From Rhodopseudomonas sp. BAL398 (lineage in GTDB: Bacteria > Pseudomonadota > Alphaproteobacteria > Rhizobiales > Xanthobacteraceae): a stretch of 64,000 bases of DNA. Position 1 is the first letter of the stretch. The number at the start of each line of letters is the position of its first letter. The notes below the pieces were generated by a model. It was given only the letters and a program-made list of their open reading frames with translations, ran no database searches and was not told the DNA's origin. The position numbers and the translations under genes were made by a program. Below are positions 51,124-60,509 of the stretch, piece by piece. Where the stretch lies: positions 682,001 through 746,000 of the forward strand of contig NZ_CP133111.1 of the NCBI RefSeq assembly GCF_033001325.1, read 5' to 3'.

Positions 51124-51594
51124 ATGCGCACCGACCCAGTTCGTACCGCGATGTTTGCCCTGCCGATGGTCTTGGCGGCCACATTGGCTCTCGCACGCGA
51201 CGCCACATCGGAGCGCGCCAGGCCGATGACCGATCCTTCGGGAACCTGGTTGACCCAGGCCGGCGACGCCAAGGTGGCGGTGAGACCGTGCGGCGCGGCG
51301 ATCTGCGGCAAGGTGGTGTGGTTGAAGCAGCCGATCGACCAAGCCACCGGCAGGCCTCAGACCGACGACAAGAATCCGGATCCGTCGCGCAAGGCCCGCC
51401 GCATCATCGGGCTTCAGTTGTTTCTCGATATGCTACCCGCCACTGCAACCGCCTGGTCGGGGCGGGTCTACAATGCCGACGACGGCCGCAGCTATGCCAG
51501 CACCGTCACCCTGCTCGACGCGGGACGGCTGGAAGTGCGCGGGTGCTCCGGACCGCTATGCGGAAGCGAAATATGGACGCGGGTCGCGCGCTAA
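51124..51594 (+). CDS. DUF2147-family secreted protein
   Basis: 156 residues from ATG 51124, with a signal peptide (cut near ALARDA; ATG 51151 gives a shorter one). DUF2147 features: DPSGTWLTQAGDAKVAVRPC GAAICGKVVWLKQP, RIIGLQLFLDML, GRVYNADDGRSYASTVTL and the terminal RGCSGPLCGSEIWTRV with paired cysteines. Periplasmic; function unknown. The 208-bp gap to the response regulator may contain promoters for both directions. Confidence 0.85.
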   Translation: MRTDPVRTAMFALPMVLAATLALARDATSERARPMTDPSGTWLTQAGDAKVAVRPCGAAICGKVVWLKQPIDQATGRPQTDDKNPDPSRKARRIIGLQLFLDMLPATATAWSGRVYNADDGRSYASTVTLLDAGRLEVRGCSGPLCGSEIWTRVAR

Positions 51595-51787
51595 GCCCGG
51601 CCTCGCCGAGCGGTGGCCATCAGTGCAGCTGGATCGCGATGAGGTGCTCTCCTCGAGATCTTCACGCAGCCTCGACGGGGCGCCAATCATTGCGAGGCAA
51701 TGCAAGGCGCAAGGCGGGGCGTTCACCGCATCCTACCCGGCGCGTCGGCGTGATGCCCATCATGCGATGCCCATAATCGGATAAACC

Positions 51788-52456
51788 ATGACAAAACACC
51801 TCGCGATCTGTGCAACGACTTTCGCTCTTCTCGTCGGATTTTCCGCCGACGGACAGGCTCGCACTCTGCAGGGATATTCCACCGCGAATGTCAACGTCCG
51901 CTCCGGCCCGAGTGTTCGATTTCCCGCGGTCCGAACGGTGTCTGCCGGCTCGTCCCTGACCATTCACGGTTGTCTGGTCGCCTACAAATGGTGCGACGTG
52001 AGCGCACCCGGCGTTCGCGGCTGGGTGTCGGGAGCTTATATTCAGTTTGTTCACGCGGCGCGGCGGGTTTACGTCCCGGCCTACGCGGCGCGGGTGGGCA
52101 TCCCGATCGTGACCTTCAACCTCGGCAGTTACTGGCAAGACAATTATCGCGACTATGATTTCTACGGGCAACGCGACCACTGGAGTGAACATCACTGGGA
52201 GGACGACGGCGATCCGCCCGGCTGGCGCGACAATTGGGACGACGACCATGGCGGCCCCGGGCCCGAAGATAGCGGCCCCGGACCCGAGCATGGCGGCCCC
52301 GGTCCCGAGCCTGGCGGGCCCGGCGATGGCGGCGGACCCGACCATGGCGGCGGCCCTGATCATGATGGCGGTCCCGACCATGCCGGTCCCGGCGATGGCG
52401 GCGGTCCCGGACCTGGGATGAATTCCGAAGACGGCCCGCCGCCGGATCGCGACTAG
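51788..52456 (+). CDS. bacterial SH3-domain protein with acidic glycine/proline-rich tail
   Basis: 222-residue precursor with signal peptide (cut near GQARTL). SH3b domain at 27-90 (GYSTANVNVRSGPSVRFPAV, CDVSAPGVRGWVSGAYIQF). The rest is Asp/His-rich (WSEHHWEDDGDPPGWRDNWD) and then GPGPEDSGPGPEHGGPGPEP-type repeats to the end. Probably a periplasmic or cell-wall-associated protein; the tail could bind metal ions, by inference. Confidence 0.8.
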   Translation: MTKHLAICATTFALLVGFSADGQARTLQGYSTANVNVRSGPSVRFPAVRTVSAGSSLTIHGCLVAYKWCDVSAPGVRGWVSGAYIQFVHAARRVYVPAYAARVGIPIVTFNLGSYWQDNYRDYDFYGQRDHWSEHHWEDDGDPPGWRDNWDDDHGGPGPEDSGPGPEHGGPGPEPGGPGDGGGPDHGGGPDHDGGPDHAGPGDGGGPGPGMNSEDGPPPDRD

Positions 52457-52598
52457 GGAGCGCCCGGCGTCCGGTGTGTGACAGTTTGCCGACCGGTCAC
52501 GCGCCCGGTCGGCATTGTCGCGTGCCGGTGGTCAATCGACCGCCGGCTATCACCGGCGCGCAGCCAATCCCGTCATTGTTTCAATGAAAGGCCAGTCG

Positions 52599-53096
52599 AT
52601 GAGCGATCTTCTCGTCCGTCTCTATGATCTTCCCGACATTCGCACCCAGGAGGAGATCGCTGCGCGCGGCATCATTGTCCGTCGCGCGATGGCGGCGGAA
52701 GCCTATGTCGTGCTGCCCTGGATCGAAAAGAACTTCTACGGTCCCTGGGTCAGCGAGGCGACGCGGGCTTTCACGCGCTCTCCGGCGATGATCTGGATCG
52801 CCGTGCGGCAGAACGAGTTGCTGGGCTTCGCCTGCGCCGACTGTTCGATGCGCGGTTTCTTCGGCCCGACTGGCGTGGCCAAGACCGCGCGCGGGCAGGG
52901 CATCGGCGAGGCGCTGTTGTTCGCCACGCTGCGCGGCATGCGTGAAGCCGAATATGCCTATGCGATCATCGGTGGCGTTGGGCCGGTCGCCTTCTATCGC
53001 AAGCATCTCGACGCGATCGACATCCCCGGCTCAGAACAAAGCATCTACGGGCCGATGCTGCACGACGACAAAGAGATGGATTTCGACGATCTGTAG
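52599..53096 (+). CDS. GNAT family N-acetyltransferase
   Basis: 165 residues from ATG 52599 (52584 is an alternative). The acetyl-CoA loop reads VAKTARGQGIGEALLFATLR, preceded by IWIAVRQNELLGFACAD. The rest fits a single GNAT fold. Substrate unknown. No operon partner. Confidence 0.85.
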   Translation: MSDLLVRLYDLPDIRTQEEIAARGIIVRRAMAAEAYVVLPWIEKNFYGPWVSEATRAFTRSPAMIWIAVRQNELLGFACADCSMRGFFGPTGVAKTARGQGIGEALLFATLRGMREAEYAYAIIGGVGPVAFYRKHLDAIDIPGSEQSIYGPMLHDDKEMDFDDL

Positions 53097-53204
53097 AGCG
53101 TGCACCGGCGCGCCGTCGGCCGATGCGCCGGGCGATCACGAGCAAAGACGCTGCGAGTTCGCATGAAACAGGAAGGCAGGAGCTCGGCGTCAAGGCGGCC
53201 CCGC

Positions 53205-53762
53205 TCACATCATGCGCGGCAGAACGTCGGTGCGCGGATCCTGATCGAAAAAGCGGTGCTTGAGCGCGCCGACGATATGCAGGGTGACCAGACCCAGCAA
53301 GGTGTAGGCGAGCGTCTTGTGCAAGAGCTGGAACAGTTTGAACCTTTCGTGATCCTTCGGCAGCAGCTCGGGAATGTGGATGCCGAAGAAGAACACCCCT
53401 GAGCTCTCGGCGTAAGAGCTGGACATTGCATAGCCCATCAGCGGCACGATCAGCACCAGCGCATAGATGGCGATGTGCACGGCATGCGACAGGATTCGCT
53501 CGTGCGCGGGGAGCGGCGCCGATCCCGGCAATTGCGATGTCGCGCGGATCGCAAGCTGCGCGACGACGATCAGGAACACCAGCACGCCGAAGGATTTGTG
53601 CCAGGGGTAGAGAAAATCAAACTTCGAGGCGGTGGTGTCGCTCGCCCCGGTCATGGCCCAGCCGGCGGCGATCAGCCCGATGATCAACACGGCGCGAACC
53701 CAATGCAGGATCCGCAGCGATGCCGGATATTTTTCGATCGTCGGTTGAGCGTCATGGATCAT
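53205..53762 (-). CDS. cytochrome b561-family protein
   Basis: Four-helix di-haem b membrane protein of 185 residues that moves electrons from quinol or superoxide. Candidate haem ligands are histidines in SLRILHWVRAVL, LYPWHKSFGV, ILSHAVHIAIYAL and LLHKTLAYTLLGLVTLHIVG. It stands alone on the minus strand, 300 bp from the RND operon on the other strand. Confidence 0.9.
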   Translation of the reverse strand: MIHDAQPTIEKYPASLRILHWVRAVLIIGLIAAGWAMTGASDTTASKFDFLYPWHKSFGVLVFLIVVAQLAIRATSQLPGSAPLPAHERILSHAVHIAIYALVLIVPLMGYAMSSSYAESSGVFFFGIHIPELLPKDHERFKLFQLLHKTLAYTLLGLVTLHIVGALKHRFFDQDPRTDVLPRMM

Positions 53763-53923
53763 GCTTTGAATTCCTTGGCCAGATGCCTATCGAACAACAC
53801 GCATCCGCCCGTTAGCGGCTGTGCAGATCCTTAGTGTCGATTGTTGGACCGCGCGACAAGCAGCCGGACGATCAAATCTGCGCGCGCCGCGGCATCGCGC
53901 AGCTGCGCCGTGGTTTGCATCAC

Positions 53924-53951
53924 TGATACGAAACCGGTCGCGTTTCAATCA
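53924..53951. promoter_or_regulatory. imperfect inverted repeat upstream of the RND operon
   Basis: TGATACGAAAC and GTTTCAATCA are near-complementary around a CGGTCGC centre. The site lies 113 bp before the adaptor gene start, in the 300-bp gap shared with the cytochrome b561 gene, and could bind a regulator. Confidence 0.4.
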
Positions 53952-54063
53952 TCGTAAGACGCATCCATCAAATCTCCACACGATGTCGATGGTGCACCAA
54001 CCCCCCGCTGCAATCGACGACGGGGCAGTGCGTTGGTCGCGCCGCCTCGATGTGGGTTCGTGA

Positions 54064-55227
54064 ATGTTCTATCGATTTGGTGCTGTCCGCATTTTGCTCG
54101 CTGTTGTGGCGGCGCTTGGTCTGGCGGGCTGCGGCCAGAAGCAAGCCGACGGAGCGAGCGCGCAGGCTGCGGCGCCGCCGGCCCGCGTCACGGTGCTGTC
54201 GGTCAAGCCCGAAACGGTGATCCTTGTCGACGAATTGCCGGGGCGGGTCGCGGCGTTCCGGACCGCTGAGATCAGGCCCCAGGTCGGGGGTATCCTTGAA
54301 AAGCGGCTGTTCGAGCAGGGCGCCGAGGTCAAGGCCGGCCAGGCGATGTTTCAAATCAATTCCGATGTCTTCAAAGCGGAGGTCGCCAGCGCGGCCGCGG
54401 TGCTCGAGCGGGTCGAGGCCGGGCTGGTGCGCGCGCAAGGCAAGTTCGACCGCGCCAAGCAGTTGGTGCCGACCAATGCCATCAGTCGCGAGGCCTTTGA
54501 CGGCACCGTCGCGGATCTGGCCCAGGCGAAAGCAAATGTCGCAGAAGCCCGGGCGACGCTCCAGCGCAAGAATCTCGATCTTGCGTTTGCAACGGTGCGG
54601 GCGCCGATCGCGGGGCGAACCGGGCAGGCGCTCGCCAGCGAAGGCGCGCTCGCATCGGTGGCCTCGACAAGCCCGCTGGCGATCATCCAGCAGATCGATC
54701 GGGTCTATGTCGATGTGCGCCAGCCGGCGACCCAGATTGACGTGATCCGGGAGGCCGCCCGATCGGGCCAGCTCGACGACGCCTCGAAAGTGCCGGTGGC
54801 GATTCTCGCCGCCAGCGGCAAGGCCTATCCGGTGACGGGGCGCGCCTTGTTCTCCGATATCAGCGTCGATCCCGGCACCGGCAACGTCACGGTCCGGGTC
54901 GAGGTGCAAAACCCGGATCGGCTTCTGCTTCCGGGCATGTATGTCCGCGCCCGAATGCCGCGCGGCGTCAAACACAATGCGTTGCTGGTGCCGCAGGAGG
55001 CGGTGCTGCGAGATCCGGCCGGAACGCCGCAGCTGGTGATCGTCGACGATCACAAGCGGGCGAGCCGGCGCGTGGTCGGTCTCGGCGAGATTGTGGAGCG
55101 TCGCTATATCGTGACCGCCGGCCTGAAAGCAGGCGAGACCGTGGTGGTGAAAGGCCAGGACCGCGTGAAGACCGACGCGGTCGTCGAGACCGTGCCGTTC
55201 GCCGCGCCCGCGCCTGCGACTGACTGA
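54064..55227 (+). CDS. RND efflux periplasmic adaptor (AcrA/MexA family)
   Basis: 387-residue membrane-fusion lipoprotein. The lipobox LGLAGC with C23 marks signal peptidase II processing. The hairpin and lipoyl regions contain EIRPQVGGILEKRLFEQGAE VKAGQAMFQI and KNLDLAFATVRAPIAGRTG; the beta-barrel part has DPGTGNVTVRVEVQNPD and GMYVRARMPRG. It precedes the pump gene by 17 bp. No outer-membrane factor gene follows. Confidence 0.95.
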   Translation: MFYRFGAVRILLAVVAALGLAGCGQKQADGASAQAAAPPARVTVLSVKPETVILVDELPGRVAAFRTAEIRPQVGGILEKRLFEQGAEVKAGQAMFQINSDVFKAEVASAAAVLERVEAGLVRAQGKFDRAKQLVPTNAISREAFDGTVADLAQAKANVAEARATLQRKNLDLAFATVRAPIAGRTGQALASEGALASVASTSPLAIIQQIDRVYVDVRQPATQIDVIREAARSGQLDDASKVPVAILAASGKAYPVTGRALFSDISVDPGTGNVTVRVEVQNPDRLLLPGMYVRARMPRGVKHNALLVPQEAVLRDPAGTPQLVIVDDHKRASRRVVGLGEIVERRYIVTAGLKAGETVVVKGQDRVKTDAVVETVPFAAPAPATD

Positions 55228-55244
55228 GAGTACGCCACAGCATC

Positions 55245-58200
55245 ATGTCTCAGTTCTTCATCGATCGTCCCGTCTTCGCCTGGGTCATCGCGATCTTCAT
55301 CGCGCTGGTCGGCGCCATCGCCATCACCCAGCTTCCGGTGTCGCGCTTTCCGACCATCGCGCCCCCCAGCGTGAGTATCTATGCGACCTATACGGGCGCC
55401 ACGCCGCAGACGATCAATGACAGCGTCGTCACCCTGATCGAAAGGGAGCTGTCCAGCGTCAAGAACCTGCTGTATTTCGAATCGACCGTCGATACCTCCG
55501 GCAGCGCCAGTATCACCGCGACGTTCAAGCCGGGGACCGCGGCCGATCTGGCGCAGGTTGACGTTCAGAACCGTCTCAAGGCGATTGAAGCGCGGCTTCC
55601 AGAGGCGGTGCGGCGCATGGGCGTCACCGTCGAATCGGCGGCCTCCGACTTTCTGATGATCGTTACGCTCAACTCGCCCAATGGCAGCTATGACGAGCTG
55701 GCGCTCGGCGATTATATGACGCGCAACATCGTGCAGGAGTTGAAGCGCGTCGACGGCGTCGGCAGGGTCCAGACCTTCGGTTCTGAAAAGGCGATGCGGA
55801 TCTGGGTCGATCCGGCCAAGCTGGTGTCCTATTCGCTGTCGCTGGCGCAAATCACGGCTGCGATCCAGGCGCAGAACGCCCAGATCGCGCCGGGCAGGGT
55901 GGGCGCCGAGCCGACCGTGTCCGGACAACGCGTGAGTATTCCGCTCACCGTGCAGGGGCAGTTGCAGACCCCCGAGGAATTCAGCGCGATTGTTCTGCGC
56001 GCCAAGCCCGATGGGTCGAAGCTGGTGCTGGGCGATGTCGCCCGCGTCGAAATCGGCGCGCAGAGCATGGGCTTTGCCACGCTCGAAGATGGAAAGCCGG
56101 CCACTGCCGCAGGCGTTCAGCTGGCGCCGGGTGCCAATGCGGTGCGCGCCGCCGCGGCCGTCTATGCGCGCCTTGCCGAACTCGCGCCGGCCATGCCGGA
56201 GGGGATGTCCTATGCCATCGCCTTCGACACCGCGCCTTTCGTGAAGATCTCGATCGAGAAGGTTCTGCACACGCTGATCGAGGCGATGGCGCTGGTGTTC
56301 CTGGTGATGCTGCTGTTCCTGCAGAACATCCGATACACGCTGATCCCGGCCATCGTCGCGCCGATTGCGCTGCTCGGAACCTTCTCGGTGATGTGGGTGG
56401 CGGGCTATTCGATCAACGTGCTGACGATGTTCGGCATGGTTCTGGCGATCGGCATCATCGTCGACGACGCGATCGTGGTGGTCGAGAATGTCGAACGGAT
56501 CATGGCCGCCGAGGGCCTGCCGCCCAGGCAAGCCACCCAGAAGGCCATGAAGGAGATCACCGGCGCGATCATCGGGATTACCCTTGTTCTGTCCGCGGTG
56601 TTCATTCCGATGGGCCTGGCGGGCGGCTCGGTCGGCGCGATCTATCGGCAGTTCACGCTATCGATGGCGGTGTCGATCCTGTTCTCGGCGTTCCTGGCGC
56701 TGACGCTGACGCCCGCGCTGTGCGCCACGCTGCTCAAGCCGGTCGGCCCCGGCCACCACGAGAAGAAGGGCTTCTTCGGTTGGTTCAATCGCAGTTTCAC
56801 CCGGCTGACGGAAGGCTATGCCGGCTGGGTCGCGGCGTTGCTGCGCAGGACGGGGCGGATGATGATCCTCTATGCTGTGATCGTCGGCGCGCTGGCTTTT
56901 TGCTACATGCGATTGCCGTCCTCGTTCGTCCCGGCGGAGGATCAGGGCAACTTCATGACGAGCTTTACGCTGCCGGCCGATGCGACGGCCGAGCGCACCC
57001 GCGATGTCGTCAAGCTATACGATGCCTATGTGGCGACGCGGCCGGCCGTGGCGAGCAACACCTCCATCATCGGCTTTGGTTTTTCCGGATCCGGATCGAA
57101 CGCGGCGATGTCGTTCACCAGCCTCAAGGACTGGAGCGAGCGGGACACCACCGCGGGCGACGAGGTTGCCGCCGCCACCGCGGCGATGGCCCAGATTCCA
57201 GAGGGCACCGTGATGAGCATGAAACCGCCGGCGATCGAGGCGCTGGGCACCACCAGCGGCTTCGCGCTGCGGCTCGAAGACCGCGCCAATCGCGACCATG
57301 CGGCCTTGATGGCGGCCCAGGTCGAATTGCTGCGGCTTGCCGCGCAGAGCAAGGTCGTCAGCGGCGTCTATCCCGAGGGGTTGCCGAACGGACCCAGCGT
57401 GAAGCTGAAGATCGACCGCCAGAAGGCCGAGGCCCTCGGCGTGCCTTTCACCATGATCAGCGACACGCTGACCGCGGCGATGGGGTCGACCTATGTCAAC
57501 GACTTTCCGAATGCCGGCCGGCTGCAGCAGGTGATCGTGCAGGCGGACGCGCCGAACCGCATGCAGATCGACGATGTGCTGAAGCTCTACGTCCGCAACA
57601 ATGCCGGGGCCATGGTGTCGTTGTCGGAGGTGGTCACGCCACAATGGGGCGAGGAGCCGCTGCAGCTCGTGCGTTACAATGGCTATCCGGCGGCGCGCAT
57701 CGCCGGAAATGCCGCGCCCGGTGTGTCCAGTGGCGCCGCCATGGCGGAGATGGAGCGGCTCGCCGCGCAGCTTCCGTCCGGCTTCGTGGTTGAATGGACC
57801 GGACAGTCGCTGCAGGAGAAGGGCTCCGCCTCGCAGGCGCCGATCCTGCTCGCGCTGTCGATGCTGGTGGTGTTTCTGGTGCTGGCGGCGCTGTATGAGA
57901 GCTGGTCGATTCCGCTGTCGGTCATGCTGGTCGTGCCGCTGGGCATGCTCGGCGCCGTCCTCGCGGTTCAGATTCGCGGGCTCGAGAACGATGTGTTCTT
58001 CAAGGTCGGGCTGATCACCATTATTGGGCTCTCGGCCAAGAACGCGATCCTGATCGTCGAATTCGCCAGGAGCTTGCGGGCCGAGGGGCGGGACTTCGGC
58101 GACGCCGTCGTCGAGGCCGCCCGGCTGCGCTTGCGACCGATCCTGATGACGTCGTTTGCCTTCGCCCTCGGCGTCGTCCCGCTGATGCTGGCGCGGGGAG

Positions 58201-58376
58201 CCAGCGCCGAGACCCAGCATGCGATCGGAACCGGCGTGTTCGGCGGCATGCTCTCCGCCACCGTTCTTGCGGTGCTGTTCGTGCCGGTGTTCTACGTCGC
58301 GGTGATGAAACGGTTCGGCGCGCGCCAACCGAAGGCCCCGCCCGCCGCGACCAGGTCGAACGCCGGGCCGGTCTGA
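55245..58376 (+). CDS. RND multidrug efflux pump (AcrB/MexB, HAE-1 family)
   Basis: 1043-residue inner-membrane trimeric pump. N-terminal FFIDRPVFAWVIAIFIALVG, proton-relay aspartates in GIIVDDAIVVVENVERIM, and GLITIIGLSAKNAILIVEFA in TM10 are AcrB hallmarks. Periplasmic part includes ANTSIIGFGFSGSGS-like loops and PPAIEALGTTSGFALRLED. Length is normal. It shares an operon with the adaptor; the TolC-type partner must lie elsewhere. Confidence 0.96.
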   Translation: MSQFFIDRPVFAWVIAIFIALVGAIAITQLPVSRFPTIAPPSVSIYATYTGATPQTINDSVVTLIERELSSVKNLLYFESTVDTSGSASITATFKPGTAADLAQVDVQNRLKAIEARLPEAVRRMGVTVESAASDFLMIVTLNSPNGSYDELALGDYMTRNIVQELKRVDGVGRVQTFGSEKAMRIWVDPAKLVSYSLSLAQITAAIQAQNAQIAPGRVGAEPTVSGQRVSIPLTVQGQLQTPEEFSAIVLRAKPDGSKLVLGDVARVEIGAQSMGFATLEDGKPATAAGVQLAPGANAVRAAAAVYARLAELAPAMPEGMSYAIAFDTAPFVKISIEKVLHTLIEAMALVFLVMLLFLQNIRYTLIPAIVAPIALLGTFSVMWVAGYSINVLTMFGMVLAIGIIVDDAIVVVENVERIMAAEGLPPRQATQKAMKEITGAIIGITLVLSAVFIPMGLAGGSVGAIYRQFTLSMAVSILFSAFLALTLTPALCATLLKPVGPGHHEKKGFFGWFNRSFTRLTEGYAGWVAALLRRTGRMMILYAVIVGALAFCYMRLPSSFVPAEDQGNFMTSFTLPADATAERTRDVVKLYDAYVATRPAVASNTSIIGFGFSGSGSNAAMSFTSLKDWSERDTTAGDEVAAATAAMAQIPEGTVMSMKPPAIEALGTTSGFALRLEDRANRDHAALMAAQVELLRLAAQSKVVSGVYPEGLPNGPSVKLKIDRQKAEALGVPFTMISDTLTAAMGSTYVNDFPNAGRLQQVIVQADAPNRMQIDDVLKLYVRNNAGAMVSLSEVVTPQWGEEPLQLVRYNGYPAARIAGNAAPGVSSGAAMAEMERLAAQLPSGFVVEWTGQSLQEKGSASQAPILLALSMLVVFLVLAALYESWSIPLSVMLVVPLGMLGAVLAVQIRGLENDVFFKVGLITIIGLSAKNAILIVEFARSLRAEGRDFGDAVVEAARLRLRPILMTSFAFALGVVPLMLARGASAETQHAIGTGVFGGMLSATVLAVLFVPVFYVAVMKRFGARQPKAPPAATRSNAGPV

Positions 58377-58476
58377 GGCCGGGCGGGTCTGACGCCGGTT
58401 GCGCGTCAGCACATCGTCGGGCGACGCCAACGCGACTGGTCGTGGTTGGATATGGTCGCAGTCTGCAAGGAGATGG

Positions 58477-58974
58477 CTAAACGCCCATCGCGGATTTAGT
58501 CGCAAAGGCGACGATGATTAGCGCCAGCAGGCCGAGGCCAACCATGACGGGTCTGGGCCATGACGGCGTGGCCGAGGGTGCCGCGTTTGCCGTGGCGCGC
58601 CTGGGCAGAAGGAGCGAGGCGGTGGCAAGGGCCAGGCCCAGCGCCGTGCCGATCCATTCCAACGTTGCCAACAGCGTCGACATCGGGTTTGGCGGCACCG
58701 GGAAAATACCCCCGAGATCGAGCAGGTAGACGGCAATGAAGGCGACACCGGCAAGCGCCGACCAGCGATATCCTTTGCCTGCCTTGATGACGACGTAGGC
58801 GAGCATGATGCTGCCCAGGCCAAGGACCGTCAAAAACACATTGAATGCGCCCAGAACGAGGAAGGGGTAGGCGCTGAAATCCCTTGTTTCAACGAAACCC
58901 CCGGGAACCATGAGCGCCAAATTCAGGGCGGACGCGACCAACAGCGCGGCGACGACGACGCGGGTTTTCTGCAT
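58477..58974 (-). CDS. four-TM membrane protein of unknown function
   Basis: 165 residues from the ATG at 58974. Four to five hydrophobic segments (TRVVVAALLVASALNLALMV, YPFLVLGAFNVFLTVLGLGS IMLAYVVI, LAGVAFIAVYLLDLGG, MVGLGLLALIIVAFATK). Not a named family. It starts 4 bp behind the TetR gene stop and is thus in one operon with it, likely the regulated target. Confidence 0.7.
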   Translation of the reverse strand: MQKTRVVVAALLVASALNLALMVPGGFVETRDFSAYPFLVLGAFNVFLTVLGLGSIMLAYVVIKAGKGYRWSALAGVAFIAVYLLDLGGIFPVPPNPMSTLLATLEWIGTALGLALATASLLLPRRATANAAPSATPSWPRPVMVGLGLLALIIVAFATKSAMGV

Positions 58975-58978
58975 TCGA

Positions 58979-59653
58979 CTAATCCTTGTCTGATGGCGAT
59001 AATTGCGACCATGCGCCGGCGTCATTGCCTGGCGCGAGCATCGCGGTGAACAGGCCGAACACGCGGTGATTCAGAGTGAGCGCTTCCTGCGGACCGAGGC
59101 TTTGCGCGTTCAGCGCAAACCAGCGGTCGGCTTCGCGCGCGGCCGCAAAGGCGATGTCCGTCAGCAGGACGAGGGGAAGGTCCGAGCGGATGGCGCCGAT
59201 CGCCTGTCCGGCTTCGATCAGCCGCGCAAATTGGGTGTGAAGAGCGTCGAGCAGATCCGCGATGGCGGCCTGTGCGGTCGCCTCCCGATAGATGCCGCGT
59301 CCCAATTCAGCGAGGCGGTGGTTCTGCCCGAGGACCATCGTCACATTGCCAAAGAGCGCGGCGGTCTGGCGCCAGTAGTCGGCAATGGACACAGGCTGAA
59401 CCGGCTTTGCGTCGATCAAATCGGCAAGCTCGGTGATCGCCCGCTCCATGACGGCACGATAGAGTTCGCTCTTGTCGGCGAAATAATAATAGGCCTGTCC
59501 CTTGCTGATCGCGGCGCGCGTCAGAATTCGGTTCAGTGACGCGCTCTCAAATCCGAACGCCCTGAATTCCTCTTCTGCAATATCGAGCCAGGCGCTGCGC
59601 TGCCGATCGGGAAGCAGCCGCAATCGCGCACGCGCCTGAAGTCGCTGGTCCAT
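58979..59653 (-). CDS. TetR-family regulator of the adjacent membrane protein gene
   Basis: 224 residues from ATG 59653. Helix-turn-helix part: AWLDIAEEEFRAFGFESASL NRILTRAAISKGQAYYYFAD KSELYRAVMERA. The remainder is an all-helical ligand domain. The palindrome at 59694-59710, 41 bp upstream, fits a self-repressing operator. The convergent AcrAB pump is not obviously controlled by it. Confidence 0.88.
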   Translation of the reverse strand: MDQRLQARARLRLLPDRQRSAWLDIAEEEFRAFGFESASLNRILTRAAISKGQAYYYFADKSELYRAVMERAITELADLIDAKPVQPVSIADYWRQTAALFGNVTMVLGQNHRLAELGRGIYREATAQAAIADLLDALHTQFARLIEAGQAIGAIRSDLPLVLLTDIAFAAAREADRWFALNAQSLGPQEALTLNHRVFGLFTAMLAPGNDAGAWSQLSPSDKD

Positions 59654-59693
59654 CGGATGATCCGCAAAAACTGATCGCAATCGCGCGGCAGCT

Positions 59694-59710
59694 TTAGACC
59701 GGTGGTCTAA
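59694..59710. promoter_or_regulatory. TetR-type operator
   Basis: TTAGACC-GGT-GGTCTAA with perfect 7-bp arms. It lies just upstream of the TetR gene and its membrane-protein partner and is the probable binding site of this regulator. Confidence 0.75.
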
Positions 59711-59939
59711 GGATGTCCAGCCTCACTGATCGGGCCAGCGCACGTTGCCGCTTGCCCCGGAATTTGGCCCTGAGGGATCGCTCCAGAACACTGGCCGGTC
59801 ATGATGAACGCGCAGGAATTGCCAGCAATCGCGGCGCCGCGGCATGCAATATCGCTGGATGCGTAGAATCGGCGGGGCTGGCGGAAGGGGTGTCCGTCAA
59901 GGTCTGTTGATACTATTACGGAATTTCCGATTTCTAACA

Positions 59940-60425
59940 TCAACCCACGAGATAACCCACGCCAGACCAAGAGGTGCGTAGGATTTCCAAGATTTCGTCT
60001 TGAGCCATCGAACCGCGTTTGCAAAGGAGTCGCGCAAGTCGGTCAAGTCCATCTTGTTGGTGCCGCAAAATGTGCGCTGCCCATTCCCGACAATTTTCTC
60101 GAACATGGAGGCGGTCCCGATCGTCTAGAATGAAGGCAAGCAATTCTTCTATTTGAAAATTGTCGGTTTTGATGTTGCGCGAGATAACTCTACCGAAAAC
60201 CTGCATCTCCGCGATTTGGCCACCGAAGAGTATGGTTACGTTGTCCGGCACGATTGGCAGAATTTTTTCTGCAACCAACGGAAGCGAATGCTCGGCATCC
60301 CTGATTGTGAATCCGCCACCAGAGTCGTCTATTTGGACTGAGGTAGTCACGCGCCCGAGGGCATGCGCAACGACGGCATGACCGGCCTCATGTACCGCTG
60401 CGGCCCATCTCTGGTCTTCTGTCAT
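59940..60425 (-). CDS. HEXXH-motif protein, FtsH-peptidase-like
   Basis: 161 residues, lower GC than neighbours. The start contains AAVHEAGHAVVAHALG, the zinc-binding HEXXH of M41 (FtsH-type) peptidases, and VTILFGGQIAEMQVFGR resembles the helix before the third ligand of that family. There is no AAA+ domain. It may be a stand-alone protease or pseudo-protease. It is the last gene on the left side of the phage-derived block. Confidence 0.6.
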   Translation of the reverse strand: MTEDQRWAAAVHEAGHAVVAHALGRVTTSVQIDDSGGGFTIRDAEHSLPLVAEKILPIVPDNVTILFGGQIAEMQVFGRVISRNIKTDNFQIEELLAFILDDRDRLHVRENCREWAAHILRHQQDGLDRLARLLCKRGSMAQDEILEILRTSWSGVGYLVG

Positions 60426-60509
60426 GGAATGAGATTAGCGAAAAAACACGGACGGGTCCATTTGTGACCTGCCCGAGAGTGCCGCCCCCTGCGGTGGTCC
60501 GGCTGATCT

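Noticed and set aside
55104-58505. Long minus-strand frames across the RND pump genes (475 and 496 residues)
   Set aside because: His/Arg/Asp-rich antisense shadows of a clear AcrB-type gene.
59713-59910. Plus-strand open frame of 65 residues right behind the TetR operator
   Set aside because: Arg/Ala-rich with no ribosome-binding site or family; the length is expected by chance at this GC content.
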